This document shows, in pieces, positions 52,643-61,622 of a DNA stretch of 64,000 bases. Every line of letters begins with the position of its first letter. Within the stretch, counting starts at the first letter, position 1. The stretch is from an uncultured Kiritimatiellota bacterium (GTDB lineage: Bacteria; Verrucomicrobiota; Kiritimatiellia; RFP12; UBA1067). A program made the translations under genes and the position numbers. The DNA lies in NCBI GenBank assembly GCA_934635225.1, contig CAKTYZ010000011.1, forward strand, positions 51,613 through 115,612. Reading direction: 5' to 3'. The notes below the pieces were generated by a model, which was not told the origin of the DNA, did no database searches, and saw nothing but the letters and a program-made list of their open reading frames with translations.

Positions 52643-53442
52643 CAGAAGAATCCTTTCATGGCTTGGCTCAAGACAGGGCCCAGCAAGATGATGAATACTG
52701 CAGGGAAAATACAAAGCATCAATGGCCCCAGCATCTTCACTGGCGCTTCCGACGCCAGCTTCTCGGCGCGGTCGAAACGCCGAGAACGCAGCTGATCGGA
52801 CTGGATGCGCAGGATGGTGCCGATCGAAACGCCGAGTTCGTCCGCTTGGATGAGCGCGAACGCAACCGACTTGAGGTCGGGCTGTCGCACGCGTTCGGCC
52901 ATGCTCCGAAGCGCCTCCTTGCGAGATGAACCGACTTGAATCTCCTTCGTCATCCGCAGAAGCTCCTCGTTGAGCGGGTCCAACCGCCGTGAACGGCAGT
53001 TGCGCTGCAAAGCGCTGATGAAATCCATGCCGGCCTCCACCGACAGCGTCAGCAGGTCAAGGACAAAAGGCAGCGCCCGCTGGATCGCGAGATGGCGACG
53101 CTTGCGCACGCCGCAAAGCCAGATGTCTGGCACGATCCAACCAAGCATCAGCTGCAAGGCGACAAACTCCTCGCCCGACAACAGGCCCTCGAAGCCAGCC
53201 TGCACAAGCAACGAGTCGGCACGCGCAACCGCATCCGTGAAAATCGGACGTCGTATCAAACCGTAGAAGTTAGGCGCAAACGGCAGAAGCGCACGAAAGA
53301 CGAGCGGAATCGACCGCTCTTGCCGCCGACCATCCGCAAGAGTGACGTAGGTGACCTCCCCCGCGATTGACGCGAGATACCACGCAAGGCCCGCTGCCGC
53401 GAGCGCCCACATCGCCATCGTCGCTATCGAAAGGAAGTTCAT
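52642..53442 (-). CDS. tadC: Type II secretion F family protein, TadC-like
   Basis: 266 aa. An N-terminal helix (IATMAMWALAAAGLAWYLAS), a cytoplasmic domain with the family motif (LPFVLDLLTLSVEAGMDFIS, RMTKEIQVGSSRKEALRSMA, VAFALIQADELGVSIGTILR) and a C-terminal hydrophobic hairpin. It is an inner-membrane platform subunit of a Tad-type pilus machine. No other tad gene is adjacent. It lies 19 bp after the metG stop and runs into the FHA gene. Confidence 0.82.
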   Translation of the reverse strand: MNFLSIATMAMWALAAAGLAWYLASIAGEVTYVTLADGRRQERSIPLVFRALLPFAPNFYGLIRRPIFTDAVARADSLLVQAGFEGLLSGEEFVALQLMLGWIVPDIWLCGVRKRRHLAIQRALPFVLDLLTLSVEAGMDFISALQRNCRSRRLDPLNEELLRMTKEIQVGSSRKEALRSMAERVRQPDLKSVAFALIQADELGVSIGTILRIQSDQLRSRRFDRAEKLASEAPVKMLGPLMLCIFPAVFIILLGPVLSQAMKGFF

Positions 53443-53461
53443 GCCATGCGATCAAAGCCCA

Positions 53462-55534
53462 TTAGGTCACGGCGTTGCCGCCGCCCGCCGACATTGTCGG
53501 CGACAGTGCGCCGCCACAAACGCCGGGTTCGCCCGCAAAAAGAATCATCCCTTCCGAGACGCCGACGGACATCTTGCGCGGCGCGAGATTGGCGACAAAG
53601 ACGACTTCTTTGCCGACCAGCGCCGACGGATCTGGATACGCCGCACGAATGCCCGAAAAGATCGTCCGCTTGCCCAAAGTCCCCGCATCAAGGACAAACT
53701 TCAGGAGCTTCGAGCTCTTCGGCACAATTTCGCAGCATTCAACGACACCGATTCGCAGATCCAGCTTCTCGAAGTCGGGGAAGGTGATTTCAGGCTTCAA
53801 GGCCGGCGCGTCCGCACTTCTCTCGCTCGCCTTCTTCTCAGGGCCTTTGTCCTTGTTCTTGCTCGCGCGGCTCTCGTGCGCGACTTCGCCCGAATCGGCC
53901 GGCTTCACGGTCGCGGCAGCCACCATCGCCTCGACCTGCTTCATGTCAATGCGTGCGGCCAAGTACTCGTAGACGCCAAGCGCACGCTCCTCTACCGTCG
54001 TCGCCAGCGAATCCCATGTCCATTCGGACTCATCAAAGAGTTTCATCGCCTTCTCCGCATAGACGGGAAGAATCGGCTTCAGGTAGATCGCGAGAATGCG
54101 GAAAGCGTTCAACGCCGCCGTCAGGGTGACACGCGTCGTTTCGGAGTCCGTCTTCACCGTCTTCCATGGCTCCTTGCGATCAAAGTACTCGTTCGCCGCG
54201 TCCGCAAGTCTGCAGATCTCGACAACGACCTGATTGAAGCGCCTGTCCTCGTAGAATTTCGCAATCGTCTCGGATGCCGCGCGCATCTTTTCGAGCAGGG
54301 ACAGCTCCTCCTCGTGCCCCTTCAGTGTCGCAAGACGCCCGTTGAGCTTCTTCTGGAGCATCTGCGCCGAACGCGAGGCAATGTTCGTGATCTTGCCTAT
54401 GAGATCCGAGTTGACACGCTGGACAAAGTCTGAAAGGTTGAGGTCCATGTCATCCGTCGTGCCGCCAAGTTTCGCCGCATAGTAGTAGCGAAGTGCCTCC
54501 GGAGGCAAGTTGTCAAGATAGGTGCGCGCGTTCACGAACGTGCCCTTCGACTTAGACATCTTTTCGCCGTTCACCGTGAGAAAGCCGTGCACGAAGACCT
54601 TGTTCGGTCCCTTGAAGCCCGCCGCGTGCAGCATTCCCGGCCAGAACAGGCAGTGAAAGCGGATGATGTCCTTGCCGATGAAATGGTAAAGCTCGACATC
54701 CGGGTCATTCCAAAGGTCGCCCTTTCCGTTCTTGCCGCACCAGTTCTGAAGTGACGCGACATACCCAATCGGCGCATCAACCCAGACATAGAAGAACTTG
54801 TCCTTGTAGCCGGGAATCTCAAAGCCAAAGTAGGGCGCGTCACGCGAAATGCACCAGCCCCGCAACGGCTCTTTGAACCATTCGAGCAACTTGTTCGACA
54901 CATCGCTCGTCGTATGACCGGGAATCCACTTCTCCAAATAGTCGTGTTGGGGTTCCAGCTCAAAGTAGAGGTGTTCGGAATCCTTGACGACCGGCGTCCC
55001 TCCGCATGTCGTGCAGATCGGATGGCCCAGCTCTTCCGCGCCATAGGTTGAGCCGCACTTGTCGCAGCTGTCGCCATACTGACCTTCGGCACTGCACTTC
55101 GGACAGGTTCCCTTCACAAAACGATCCGGCAGGAACATCTTGCAATGTTCGCAGTAAAGCTGAGGCGTCGTCTTCTTCGTGATGAAGCCCTGCTTCTCGA
55201 CGGCGAGGTAGATTTTCTCGGACAAGGCCTTGTTCTCGGGCGAGTTCGTTGAATAGTAGTTGTCAAACGCGATCTGAAAGTCGGTGAAGTCCTTCAGGTG
55301 CAGGGCGTGCGAACGCGCGATCAGCTCCTCGGGCGTAATGCCCTCCTTGCGCGCGCGAATCATGACGGGCGTTCCATGCGTATCGTCCGCACAGATGTAG
55401 ACGCAGTCATTCCCGCGCAGCTTTTGGAATCTCACCCAAAAGTCTGTCTGTATGTATTCGACCAAATGACCGAGGTGAATATCCCCGTTCGCATACGGGA
55501 GCGCACTCGTAACGACAATTCTTCTCTTGCTCAT
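53462..55534 (-). CDS. metG: Methionyl-tRNA synthetase
   Basis: 690 aa. Class I signature HLGH at residues 20-23, KMSKS motif in GEKMSKSKGTF, zinc knuckles CEHCKMFLPD, CPKCSAEGQYGDSCDKCG and CTTCGG. The C-terminal EMAP-II-like tRNA-binding domain starts near ITFPDFEKLDLRIGVVE. Charges tRNA-Met. The start at 55534 (MSKRRIVVTSALPYANG) is preferred to 55570 since it matches the family and is 10 nt from the -10 box. Confidence 0.96.
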   Translation of the reverse strand: MSKRRIVVTSALPYANGDIHLGHLVEYIQTDFWVRFQKLRGNDCVYICADDTHGTPVMIRARKEGITPEELIARSHALHLKDFTDFQIAFDNYYSTNSPENKALSEKIYLAVEKQGFITKKTTPQLYCEHCKMFLPDRFVKGTCPKCSAEGQYGDSCDKCGSTYGAEELGHPICTTCGGTPVVKDSEHLYFELEPQHDYLEKWIPGHTTSDVSNKLLEWFKEPLRGWCISRDAPYFGFEIPGYKDKFFYVWVDAPIGYVASLQNWCGKNGKGDLWNDPDVELYHFIGKDIIRFHCLFWPGMLHAAGFKGPNKVFVHGFLTVNGEKMSKSKGTFVNARTYLDNLPPEALRYYYAAKLGGTTDDMDLNLSDFVQRVNSDLIGKITNIASRSAQMLQKKLNGRLATLKGHEEELSLLEKMRAASETIAKFYEDRRFNQVVVEICRLADAANEYFDRKEPWKTVKTDSETTRVTLTAALNAFRILAIYLKPILPVYAEKAMKLFDESEWTWDSLATTVEERALGVYEYLAARIDMKQVEAMVAAATVKPADSGEVAHESRASKNKDKGPEKKASERSADAPALKPEITFPDFEKLDLRIGVVECCEIVPKSSKLLKFVLDAGTLGKRTIFSGIRAAYPDPSALVGKEVVFVANLAPRKMSVGVSEGMILFAGEPGVCGGALSPTMSAGGGNAVT

Positions 55535-55544
55535 TGTGCTACCA

Positions 55545-55553
55545 ATTATACCA
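55545..55553 (-). promoter_or_regulatory. Extended -10 promoter of metG
   Basis: TGGTATAAT, hexamer 10 nt from the start codon. It also drives tadC, FHA and PEGA if no other promoter exists. Confidence 0.7.
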
Positions 55554-55575
55554 AAAATACGGACATCCAAGCGGA

Positions 55576-57513
55576 TTATTCCTCTGGGCCGTATTCAAGC
55601 GGGAACCATGTGCGATAGTAATTGTCGCGATGCCATGTGTTGCCAGCCGACGCATAGTCACAGAAGAACACGGTCGATTCATTTGCGCCCTCCGGGTTCT
55701 CATGGTGCGAGCCAAGGGGAAGCGTCGCCGAAAACGCCATCCAAAAGTCGTCCGAGGGCGTCCGAACCGTCGTGAAGCCTTTCGCCGTTTGGCCGTCCTT
55801 GAACGCTTTGCGACGGATGGGTTCGGTCAGGTCGCCGTCATTGAAACGGCTGTCGCGAGCCAACAGGACAGGACCGCGCGTAAAGGCGACATGATGTTCA
55901 AGCGTGTGGGCCATAACCGGCATGTCGAACGCAACCTCAACGACATCGCCCAAGACCCAGGTGCGAGACAGGGTATGGTAAGTGCCCGCCTTCACATTTG
56001 GCTGAACCTCGCCATTCACCTTCACGACAGTCTGCTTGCTCCACGCCGGAATGCGCAGACGGAGCGCGAGCGGGCCTGTCGTGTGGCTGACGAGACGAGC
56101 CCAGTCCGTCCGCGGATAAAGCGAATACATGTCAAAGCCCTTGACAAGCGCCGACGAGTAGAAGTTGACGGTCGCCGTTTGGCCGTCTGTCTTGTAGAAC
56201 TCGCGGAGGAAGCAGAGGAAGCCGCGCGGACCGTTCGCCGTGCAGCAGTCGGTATGCATGTAACAATGGTGCTGGCCATGGTAGCGGTTTCCCGAAAGCG
56301 GCGTGTAGCCCGCGAACTCCGAACCGTCCGCCTTCAGTGCGCCAAGATAGGCATTGTAAAATGTGCGTTCGATTTCATCCGCCCACTTCGGATCGTCCGT
56401 CATCCCCAACAGCTTCTCGCAGAGACGCATCCACGTCGTCGTCACGCAGGTTTCCTGCAGACGCAAGTATGGCAGGTGCTGTTTGCGCGCACCGTGGAAC
56501 CACGCTTCTGAACAAGCGCAGCCGCCTGCGAGGTTGATCTCCTCGCGAACGATGTCCTCGGCCGTCATCACGGCCGCCTTGACGAGGTCGTCCAGTTCCG
56601 CGTTCGGGACGCCGTCCAACTTCCGCTTCTCCTCGACATAGTCCAAAATGCCCTGATAACAGCTCATCATCTCGTAGGATTTCCAGCGGTTATGCTTCAT
56701 CACATACCCCCCGTGTTTCTCGGCGACATTGCCGTAACCGTTGCGATCGGCAACCGAGACTCCCTTCAGCGCAAGGTCGAGGAGACGCGGACCTGCCGCC
56801 GGCTTTGTCATGCCTTCGACAAGATAAGCGGCAAAGTCCAGGTACTTCTGCGCGGCCTCAGAGCCTTCCAAGGCCTTGACGCGACGATAGAGCCAGACAA
56901 CGGGTTCAAGGATCGATGAACTCGCGTAGCCAGACCAATTGCCCGTCTGCCAGAGTTCGCGTCCGCGTCTGCCGTTCGGCCCGAGCTCGCCAATCACATA
57001 GTCGCACAGGCGGCGGCTCGCCGCAAGGGCCTTGTCCCCCTTCTCCGACAATGACTTGTCGCCGCGTGAAACGTCATAATAATGGAGAAGCCCCATCATC
57101 GTGTACTTCATGCCCCAGACATCCCAACCTTCGCCGCAGCGCAGTTCGTCAGGATAGTTCCCAATGTAACCGTTCGGTTCCTGACTCGCGAGAATGCGGT
57201 CAACGCCAAGATCCATGTCCGTCGCGATCTTCGGAGACTTCGAGTAGACGAAATAGGGTGCGGCCGCGTGCATATACTTGCCCCAGAACTCGGTCTGCCA
57301 CCAGAAACGCCGTTCGGTCTTTTCAAGGAACGGCGCGGTAATGTAGGCAACGTCCGTTCCGCCAACATGACGCGCAATCATCGCATCCAACCGCTCGCCA
57401 AGATAACCCTTGAGGCGAACCTCGCCAATCTCCGCAAGGCATCCCAACGAGATGATGCCGCAGATCAATGAAGCAAGCACTTTCGCCCGGAGCGATTTGA
57501 CTTCGTTTTTCAT
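55576..57513 (-). CDS. GH127-type beta-L-arabinofuranosidase, secreted
   Basis: 645 aa. Signal peptide (VLASLICGIISLGCLAEIG), then the GH127 (alpha/alpha)6 barrel. The zinc/nucleophile set is E354 and C356 in QETCVTTTWMRLC and C423-C424 in HTDCCTANGPRG, matching the known Glu-x-Cys and Cys-Cys arrangement. C423 would be the likely nucleophile. Removes beta-L-arabinofuranose or a related sugar. It is the last gene of the ribosomal-protein run, 5 bp after plsY, with AGAAAGGA before the start. Confidence 0.87.
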   Translation of the reverse strand: MKNEVKSLRAKVLASLICGIISLGCLAEIGEVRLKGYLGERLDAMIARHVGGTDVAYITAPFLEKTERRFWWQTEFWGKYMHAAAPYFVYSKSPKIATDMDLGVDRILASQEPNGYIGNYPDELRCGEGWDVWGMKYTMMGLLHYYDVSRGDKSLSEKGDKALAASRRLCDYVIGELGPNGRRGRELWQTGNWSGYASSSILEPVVWLYRRVKALEGSEAAQKYLDFAAYLVEGMTKPAAGPRLLDLALKGVSVADRNGYGNVAEKHGGYVMKHNRWKSYEMMSCYQGILDYVEEKRKLDGVPNAELDDLVKAAVMTAEDIVREEINLAGGCACSEAWFHGARKQHLPYLRLQETCVTTTWMRLCEKLLGMTDDPKWADEIERTFYNAYLGALKADGSEFAGYTPLSGNRYHGQHHCYMHTDCCTANGPRGFLCFLREFYKTDGQTATVNFYSSALVKGFDMYSLYPRTDWARLVSHTTGPLALRLRIPAWSKQTVVKVNGEVQPNVKAGTYHTLSRTWVLGDVVEVAFDMPVMAHTLEHHVAFTRGPVLLARDSRFNDGDLTEPIRRKAFKDGQTAKGFTTVRTPSDDFWMAFSATLPLGSHHENPEGANESTVFFCDYASAGNTWHRDNYYRTWFPLEYGPEE

Positions 57514-57518
57514 CGTGT

Positions 57519-58151
57519 CTATCCTTTCTGGTTTTTATTTCTTCTTGAACAGTTCTTCTTGAACAGGTAGATTTTGCTCTCAGTCCCGTGGAGCAGGCGA
57601 CCGATGTTGGAACGGTGCTTCCAAATGACAAAAAGCGCAATCGCGGTGATGAGCAGGCATTGTGGCAGGTTCGTCGCGCCTTCGCTGTCGAGAACGGGAA
57701 ACCAGATCGCAATCGCCAAAAAAGCGGCAGCCGAACAGCTACTGAGCGAGATGTAATTCGAACACGCGAAAACGACGGCAAACAGCAAGAATGCCGTCCC
57801 GACGACACCCGGAACGAGACCGAGCAGCATGCCAAAGGCCGTCGCTACGCCCTTGCCGCCCTTGAACTTCATGTAGGGCGTGAGCATATGCCCCACGACA
57901 CAGGCGACGCCAACCCAAAGAGCCGGGCCTCCCCAACACTTAGCCGCAAATGTCGGCAGAAGGCCTTTCAACATGTCACACGCAAACGCAAGGAGCCCCC
58001 ACTTCTTGCCAACCGTGCGAAAGACGTTCGTTGCGCCGATATTCTTCGAGCCGACCGTCCGCACATCGACACCGCGCAACCTGCCGATCAGATAGCCAAA
58101 TGGGATCCCGCCAATAAAATAACCGCTTAAAATCCATATGGTCTCATTCAT
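57519..58151 (-). CDS. plsY: Glycerol-3-phosphate acyltransferase PlsY
   Basis: 210 aa. Polytopic membrane protein with the three family motifs: GSKNIGATNVFRTVGKKWG, FKGGKGVATAFGMLLG, and a third near SNIGRLLHGTESKI. Acylates glycerol 3-phosphate from acyl-phosphate in phospholipid synthesis. Strong AAGGAG before the start; 21 bp after the glycosyltransferase stop. Confidence 0.93.
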   Translation of the reverse strand: MNETIWILSGYFIGGIPFGYLIGRLRGVDVRTVGSKNIGATNVFRTVGKKWGLLAFACDMLKGLLPTFAAKCWGGPALWVGVACVVGHMLTPYMKFKGGKGVATAFGMLLGLVPGVVGTAFLLFAVVFACSNYISLSSCSAAAFLAIAIWFPVLDSEGATNLPQCLLITAIALFVIWKHRSNIGRLLHGTESKIYLFKKNCSRRNKNQKG

Positions 58152-58172
58152 TTCGTTCTCCTTTTCATTTGC

Positions 58173-60020
58173 CTACGATAGCTTCGCGCACGCGCCCGAA
58201 GCCTTTGCACCGACGGCATGATCCGCGCCAATGTATTCGCATGGCGCACGGTTCGCACATAATCCGCGCAGGAAGTGGAATCCATACCAGACATGGCTGA
58301 CGACAACGCCACAAGCCGTCAACAGCCAACGCATCGGCCTCAAACTGAAGGACAAACACGCCACAAGCGACAGGTAAAGAGCCAAGGGGCCGCCAGCGAC
58401 GACTATCCACACGGGACACACAGGACTCCATGGCGACACGCCAAGCAGAGCCAAGCCTGCGAACGCGACGAGGTAAAGATCAAACAGCGACGGAACGAAA
58501 TAAGAAAGCCGTCGCGAATTTGAAGGAAAGCGCTTGCAGAAATAGCCGCGATGAAAGCCATAGCGGCCGAGTTGGCGAAGATGCGGACGGAACAGCGGGC
58601 GACGATGATGGTAGACAATGACCCATGGGTCATAGATGATGCGTTTCCAGTTGTCATGGATGTCCTTGCACAGAAGCGTGTCTTCGCCGGGCCAAAAGTC
58701 CGTGCGATAGCCGCCGATCCGTTCCAGCAGTTCCTTCCGCACGAACAAGTTGCAGCTCGGATAGTCCTCAACGTCCTTCCGCACGCCGCCCGCACGATAG
58801 CGATAACTGTAATTCCCCGAAACAAGGATGTTTTCGTAGACGCGCCCGCCCAACGCCGCAAGGCCCGTGTCTCCAGGCGGCGTCACGCCAGGACCGCCAA
58901 CCGCGCCGATGTCACGCTCGCCGAAATACTTAACGGCATATTCCAGCCAGTGGGCGTCCGGATAGGCATCGTCATCGATGAACGCCACGATTTCGCCTCG
59001 TGCCGCGCGAATGCCGAGGTTGCGCTTTTCGGCGGGACGCGCCTTCCCCGTGGAGATGAAACGGATCTTCGAGTCATCCGCATTCGACGCGTCCGCGTCC
59101 GGAAGGACAAGAACCTCCCATTGCGAATAGCTCTGCGCTTGAATCGCCGCCAGACACTCATCCAGCATCCAGCTTCTCTTCGGACAGGCGATAACAATCG
59201 AGACCAGCGGATCGTGGTCCAGCTTCTGCGGCACTAGGCACTTTGAATAGTAGTTCAGAATCCGCCGACGATAAAAGACGGCAAGCGTGTCCAACGACAT
59301 CCGATAGACGGTATCCGCCTTAAGCGCACCAAACTTGTTCCCGAACCGAATGACTACCGGCGCTTCAGCGATCCTCGCCCCCCGCTGCGCGGCGATGACC
59401 AACAGCTCAAGATCAAAGGCGTAAGTCTTCACAAGCATACGGTCAAGCGCATCCCCGAGAACTTCGCGCCGAAAGAGTTTCATGCCCGTCTGCGTATCGG
59501 TGATCTTCAAGCCGAACGCCAGACGAACAAGCGCAAAATAGCACATGCTGACCAACCGGCGATGCCACGGATACTGCACCATGGAGCCTGGATGCCGCTT
59601 GGAGCCGACGACGATGTCTGCGGACTTCGTGACCATCTGCTCGAAGAAATAAGGCGTCTGCTGCGGGTTGATGTCGAGATCGCCGTCCAATAGCATCACA
59701 TAACGGCCCGACGAAGCCTCGTAGCCGGCCCGCAGTGCTGCGCCCTTGCCACCATTTCGCCGACAGATGACAGGACGAAGCGAGACGTGCGCGAAGTTCT
59801 CCAGACGAAAGCGTTCGAGAATCTCGTCCGTCCCGTCCCCACTGCCATCATCAACAGGGACGAGCTCCGTCTCAATTCCATGTCGTTCGAAGAGTTCGGC
59901 GACCTGACGAAGATTCCCGGCCGCCGCCGCCGCCAGATGGTAGAGCGGCATTATCACGGAGAGACGGCCGTTGCCGACCGTCTCTCGCGTAAGTTTCCAT
60001 TTCTCTTCGAGAGGCGTCAC
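58173..60020 (-). CDS. Two-domain family 2 glycosyltransferase with C-terminal membrane segments
   Basis: 615 aa. Domain one, about residues 18-260, resembles polyprenyl-phosphate glycosyltransferases (SVIMPLYHLAAAAAGN, LVPVDDGSGDGTDEILERF, MLLDGDLDINPQQ). Domain two, about 285-510, is a second GT2 (SIVIACPKRSWMLDECLAA, VAFIDDDAYPDAHWLEYA, PGEDTLLCKDIHDNWKRII). Hydrophobic helices near 530-600 suggest membrane anchoring. A GTG start at 60020 overlaps the rplI stop (GTGA). Both domains keep DxD-type motifs, so both may be active on a surface polymer. Confidence 0.8.
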   Translation of the reverse strand: MTPLEEKWKLTRETVGNGRLSVIMPLYHLAAAAAGNLRQVAELFERHGIETELVPVDDGSGDGTDEILERFRLENFAHVSLRPVICRRNGGKGAALRAGYEASSGRYVMLLDGDLDINPQQTPYFFEQMVTKSADIVVGSKRHPGSMVQYPWHRRLVSMCYFALVRLAFGLKITDTQTGMKLFRREVLGDALDRMLVKTYAFDLELLVIAAQRGARIAEAPVVIRFGNKFGALKADTVYRMSLDTLAVFYRRRILNYYSKCLVPQKLDHDPLVSIVIACPKRSWMLDECLAAIQAQSYSQWEVLVLPDADASNADDSKIRFISTGKARPAEKRNLGIRAARGEIVAFIDDDAYPDAHWLEYAVKYFGERDIGAVGGPGVTPPGDTGLAALGGRVYENILVSGNYSYRYRAGGVRKDVEDYPSCNLFVRKELLERIGGYRTDFWPGEDTLLCKDIHDNWKRIIYDPWVIVYHHRRPLFRPHLRQLGRYGFHRGYFCKRFPSNSRRLSYFVPSLFDLYLVAFAGLALLGVSPWSPVCPVWIVVAGGPLALYLSLVACLSFSLRPMRWLLTACGVVVSHVWYGFHFLRGLCANRAPCEYIGADHAVGAKASGACAKLS

Positions 60021-60487
60021 GCCTGCGACGCCTGTTCGTCAAGAATGACGATCTTGAACTTGGCGGTCACGCCATGCCCAAAATCGACCGTCGGCTGGTA
60101 CTCGCCAACTTCCTTGAGCGCATCGCCCAGTTCAATCTGGTGACGCTCAAGCTTGAGTCCGCGGTTCGCCTCGATGGTCGCGAGAATGTCGGGAATGCCG
60201 ACCGAACCGTAGAGCTTCTTGCCGTCCGTCGTCGGAGCGGAGACGGTGATCGTGAGATCCTTAAGCTTCTTGGCGAGTTCGAGAGCGGCTTTCTTCTCTT
60301 CAGCGGCGCGCGCCGCGCGCTCGGCTTCGAGCTTCTTCAGGCGACGCTTCGCGGCTTCCGTCGCGAGCGAGGCGAGACCCTTCGTGAAGAGGTAATTGCG
60401 GGCGTAGCCAGGGGCGACCTTGACAATCTCACCAGCCTTGCCGAGCTTCTTCACGTTGTCCATGAGCATGACTTCGATGTGTGCCAT
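60017..60487 (-). CDS. rplI: 50S ribosomal protein L9
   Basis: 156 aa. HIEVMLMDNVKKLGKAGEIV and VAPGYARNYLFTKGLASLAT are the L9 N-terminal domain; a long helix (LKKLEAERAARAAEEKKAAL) links to the C-terminal domain ending with TVDFGHGVTAKFKIVI. Part of the rpsF-ssb-rpsR-rplI set. Confidence 0.97.
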   Translation of the reverse strand: MAHIEVMLMDNVKKLGKAGEIVKVAPGYARNYLFTKGLASLATEAAKRRLKKLEAERAARAAEEKKAALELAKKLKDLTITVSAPTTDGKKLYGSVGIPDILATIEANRGLKLERHQIELGDALKEVGEYQPTVDFGHGVTAKFKIVILDEQASQA

Positions 60488-60503
60488 TGCCGTGCTCCTT
60501 TCC

Positions 60504-60734
60504 TTAGGCCATGAGGCCCATGTTGCGGGCGCGTTTGACGCCCTGGCGGATCTGACGCTGCTGCTGGGAGGTCACCCCCGTGATGCGCGCCGGCAGAATC
60601 TTGCCGTAGTCGGTAATGTAGTACTTGAGCGTCTCGATGTCATTGACGTCGATCGCGTCGTTCTTGCGAAGCGGCGGACGCTTCCTCGCGGCGAACTCCT
60701 CGCCAGCCGAGCTATTGGATTTCTTGAACGCCAT
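60504..60734 (-). CDS. rpsR: 30S ribosomal protein S18
   Basis: 76 aa. IDVNDIETLKYYITDYGKIL and RITGVTSQQQRQIRQGVKRA are the conserved S18 core. Binds S6 in the platform of the small subunit. Confidence 0.97.
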   Translation of the reverse strand: MAFKKSNSSAGEEFAARKRPPLRKNDAIDVNDIETLKYYITDYGKILPARITGVTSQQQRQIRQGVKRARNMGLMA

Positions 60735-60795
60735 TTTCTTTTTCCTTAAATATTGTCTTTTCGATCATTCGAGTGTTCGAACATTCGACCTTTTC

Positions 60796-61212
60796 TTAGA
60801 ACGGGATGTCGGCAGGGTCGCTCTCAGGCACTTCGGACGCGACAGGCTCGACCGCCGGCTTGGGACCGCCCGCAAGGCGATCCCCTTTCGGCAGGAACTT
60901 GATCGTGCTCGCACGCACCTTGAGCTTCTGATGCTTGACGCCGTCCTTCTCCCAACTGTCCATTTGAAGCCGTCCCTCGACGAGAATGGAACTTCCCTTC
61001 GACAGATACTGCCCGCAGAGCTCGCCCAACTTGTCCCATGCATCGACATCGATGAACACGGGGAAGTCTTGCGGATTGCCATTGCGGTCTTTTCGGCGCT
61101 CATTGACGGCGAGACCAAGCCGTGCGACCTTCATGCCGCTCGTGCCAGTCACACGCACGTCAGGATCGCGCGTCAAGTTGCCCATCAGGATCACTTTGTT
61201 GAAAGACGCCAT
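60796..61212 (-). CDS. ssb: Single-stranded DNA-binding protein
   Basis: 138 aa. OB fold (NKVILMGNLTRDPDVRVTGT, FPVFIDVDAWDKLGELCGQY, GSSILVEGRLQMDSWE) and the acidic tail PESDPADIPF that binds partner proteins. ATG at 61212 is used, seven bases after AAGGGG; the GTG at 61215 is a less likely start. Confidence 0.96.
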   Translation of the reverse strand: MASFNKVILMGNLTRDPDVRVTGTSGMKVARLGLAVNERRKDRNGNPQDFPVFIDVDAWDKLGELCGQYLSKGSSILVEGRLQMDSWEKDGVKHQKLKVRASTIKFLPKGDRLAGGPKPAVEPVASEVPESDPADIPF

Positions 61213-61232
61213 CACGGCACCCCTTCCCGTAC

Positions 61233-61622
61233 TTAGGCCTCGACCTTGGCCGCAAGGGCCGCAGCTGCCGCAGCCTCCTTCTTTGCCTGGATCTCGGCAC
61301 GCTCGGTGCGCTCCTGCGCAATCCTCGCCTCACGGCGATCATCGACTGCGAGAATCTGCACGCGGAAGACGTCTTCAACGAGGCGGTAGCGGTTGACGAG
61401 GTCGTCGATCTTGGACGGATCGAGCTCAAGGCGGACCTTCACGTAAGTTCCGCGGTCACGCTTCTTCATGGGGCGCGAGAACGTGCGGCCACCGAGAACG
61501 ACCGTTTCAAGGACATTGCCGCCAACGCGCGTCACTTCTGCAAGCGCCTTCGCGAGCGGGGCTTCGACCGCATCGTCCTTGGCGACGCCGACGAAGATGT
61601 AGAGAGCATCGTACTTCTTCAT
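61233..61622 (-). CDS. rpsF: 30S ribosomal protein S6
   Basis: 129 aa. KKYDALYIFVGVAKDDAVEA, RPMKKRDRGTYVKVRLELDP and VEDVFRVQILAVDDRREARI match S6. The Ala/Lys/Glu-rich tail is species-specific. Its start overlaps the rplY stop (TAATG). Confidence 0.96.
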   Translation of the reverse strand: MKKYDALYIFVGVAKDDAVEAPLAKALAEVTRVGGNVLETVVLGGRTFSRPMKKRDRGTYVKVRLELDPSKIDDLVNRYRLVEDVFRVQILAVDDRREARIAQERTERAEIQAKKEAAAAAALAAKVEA

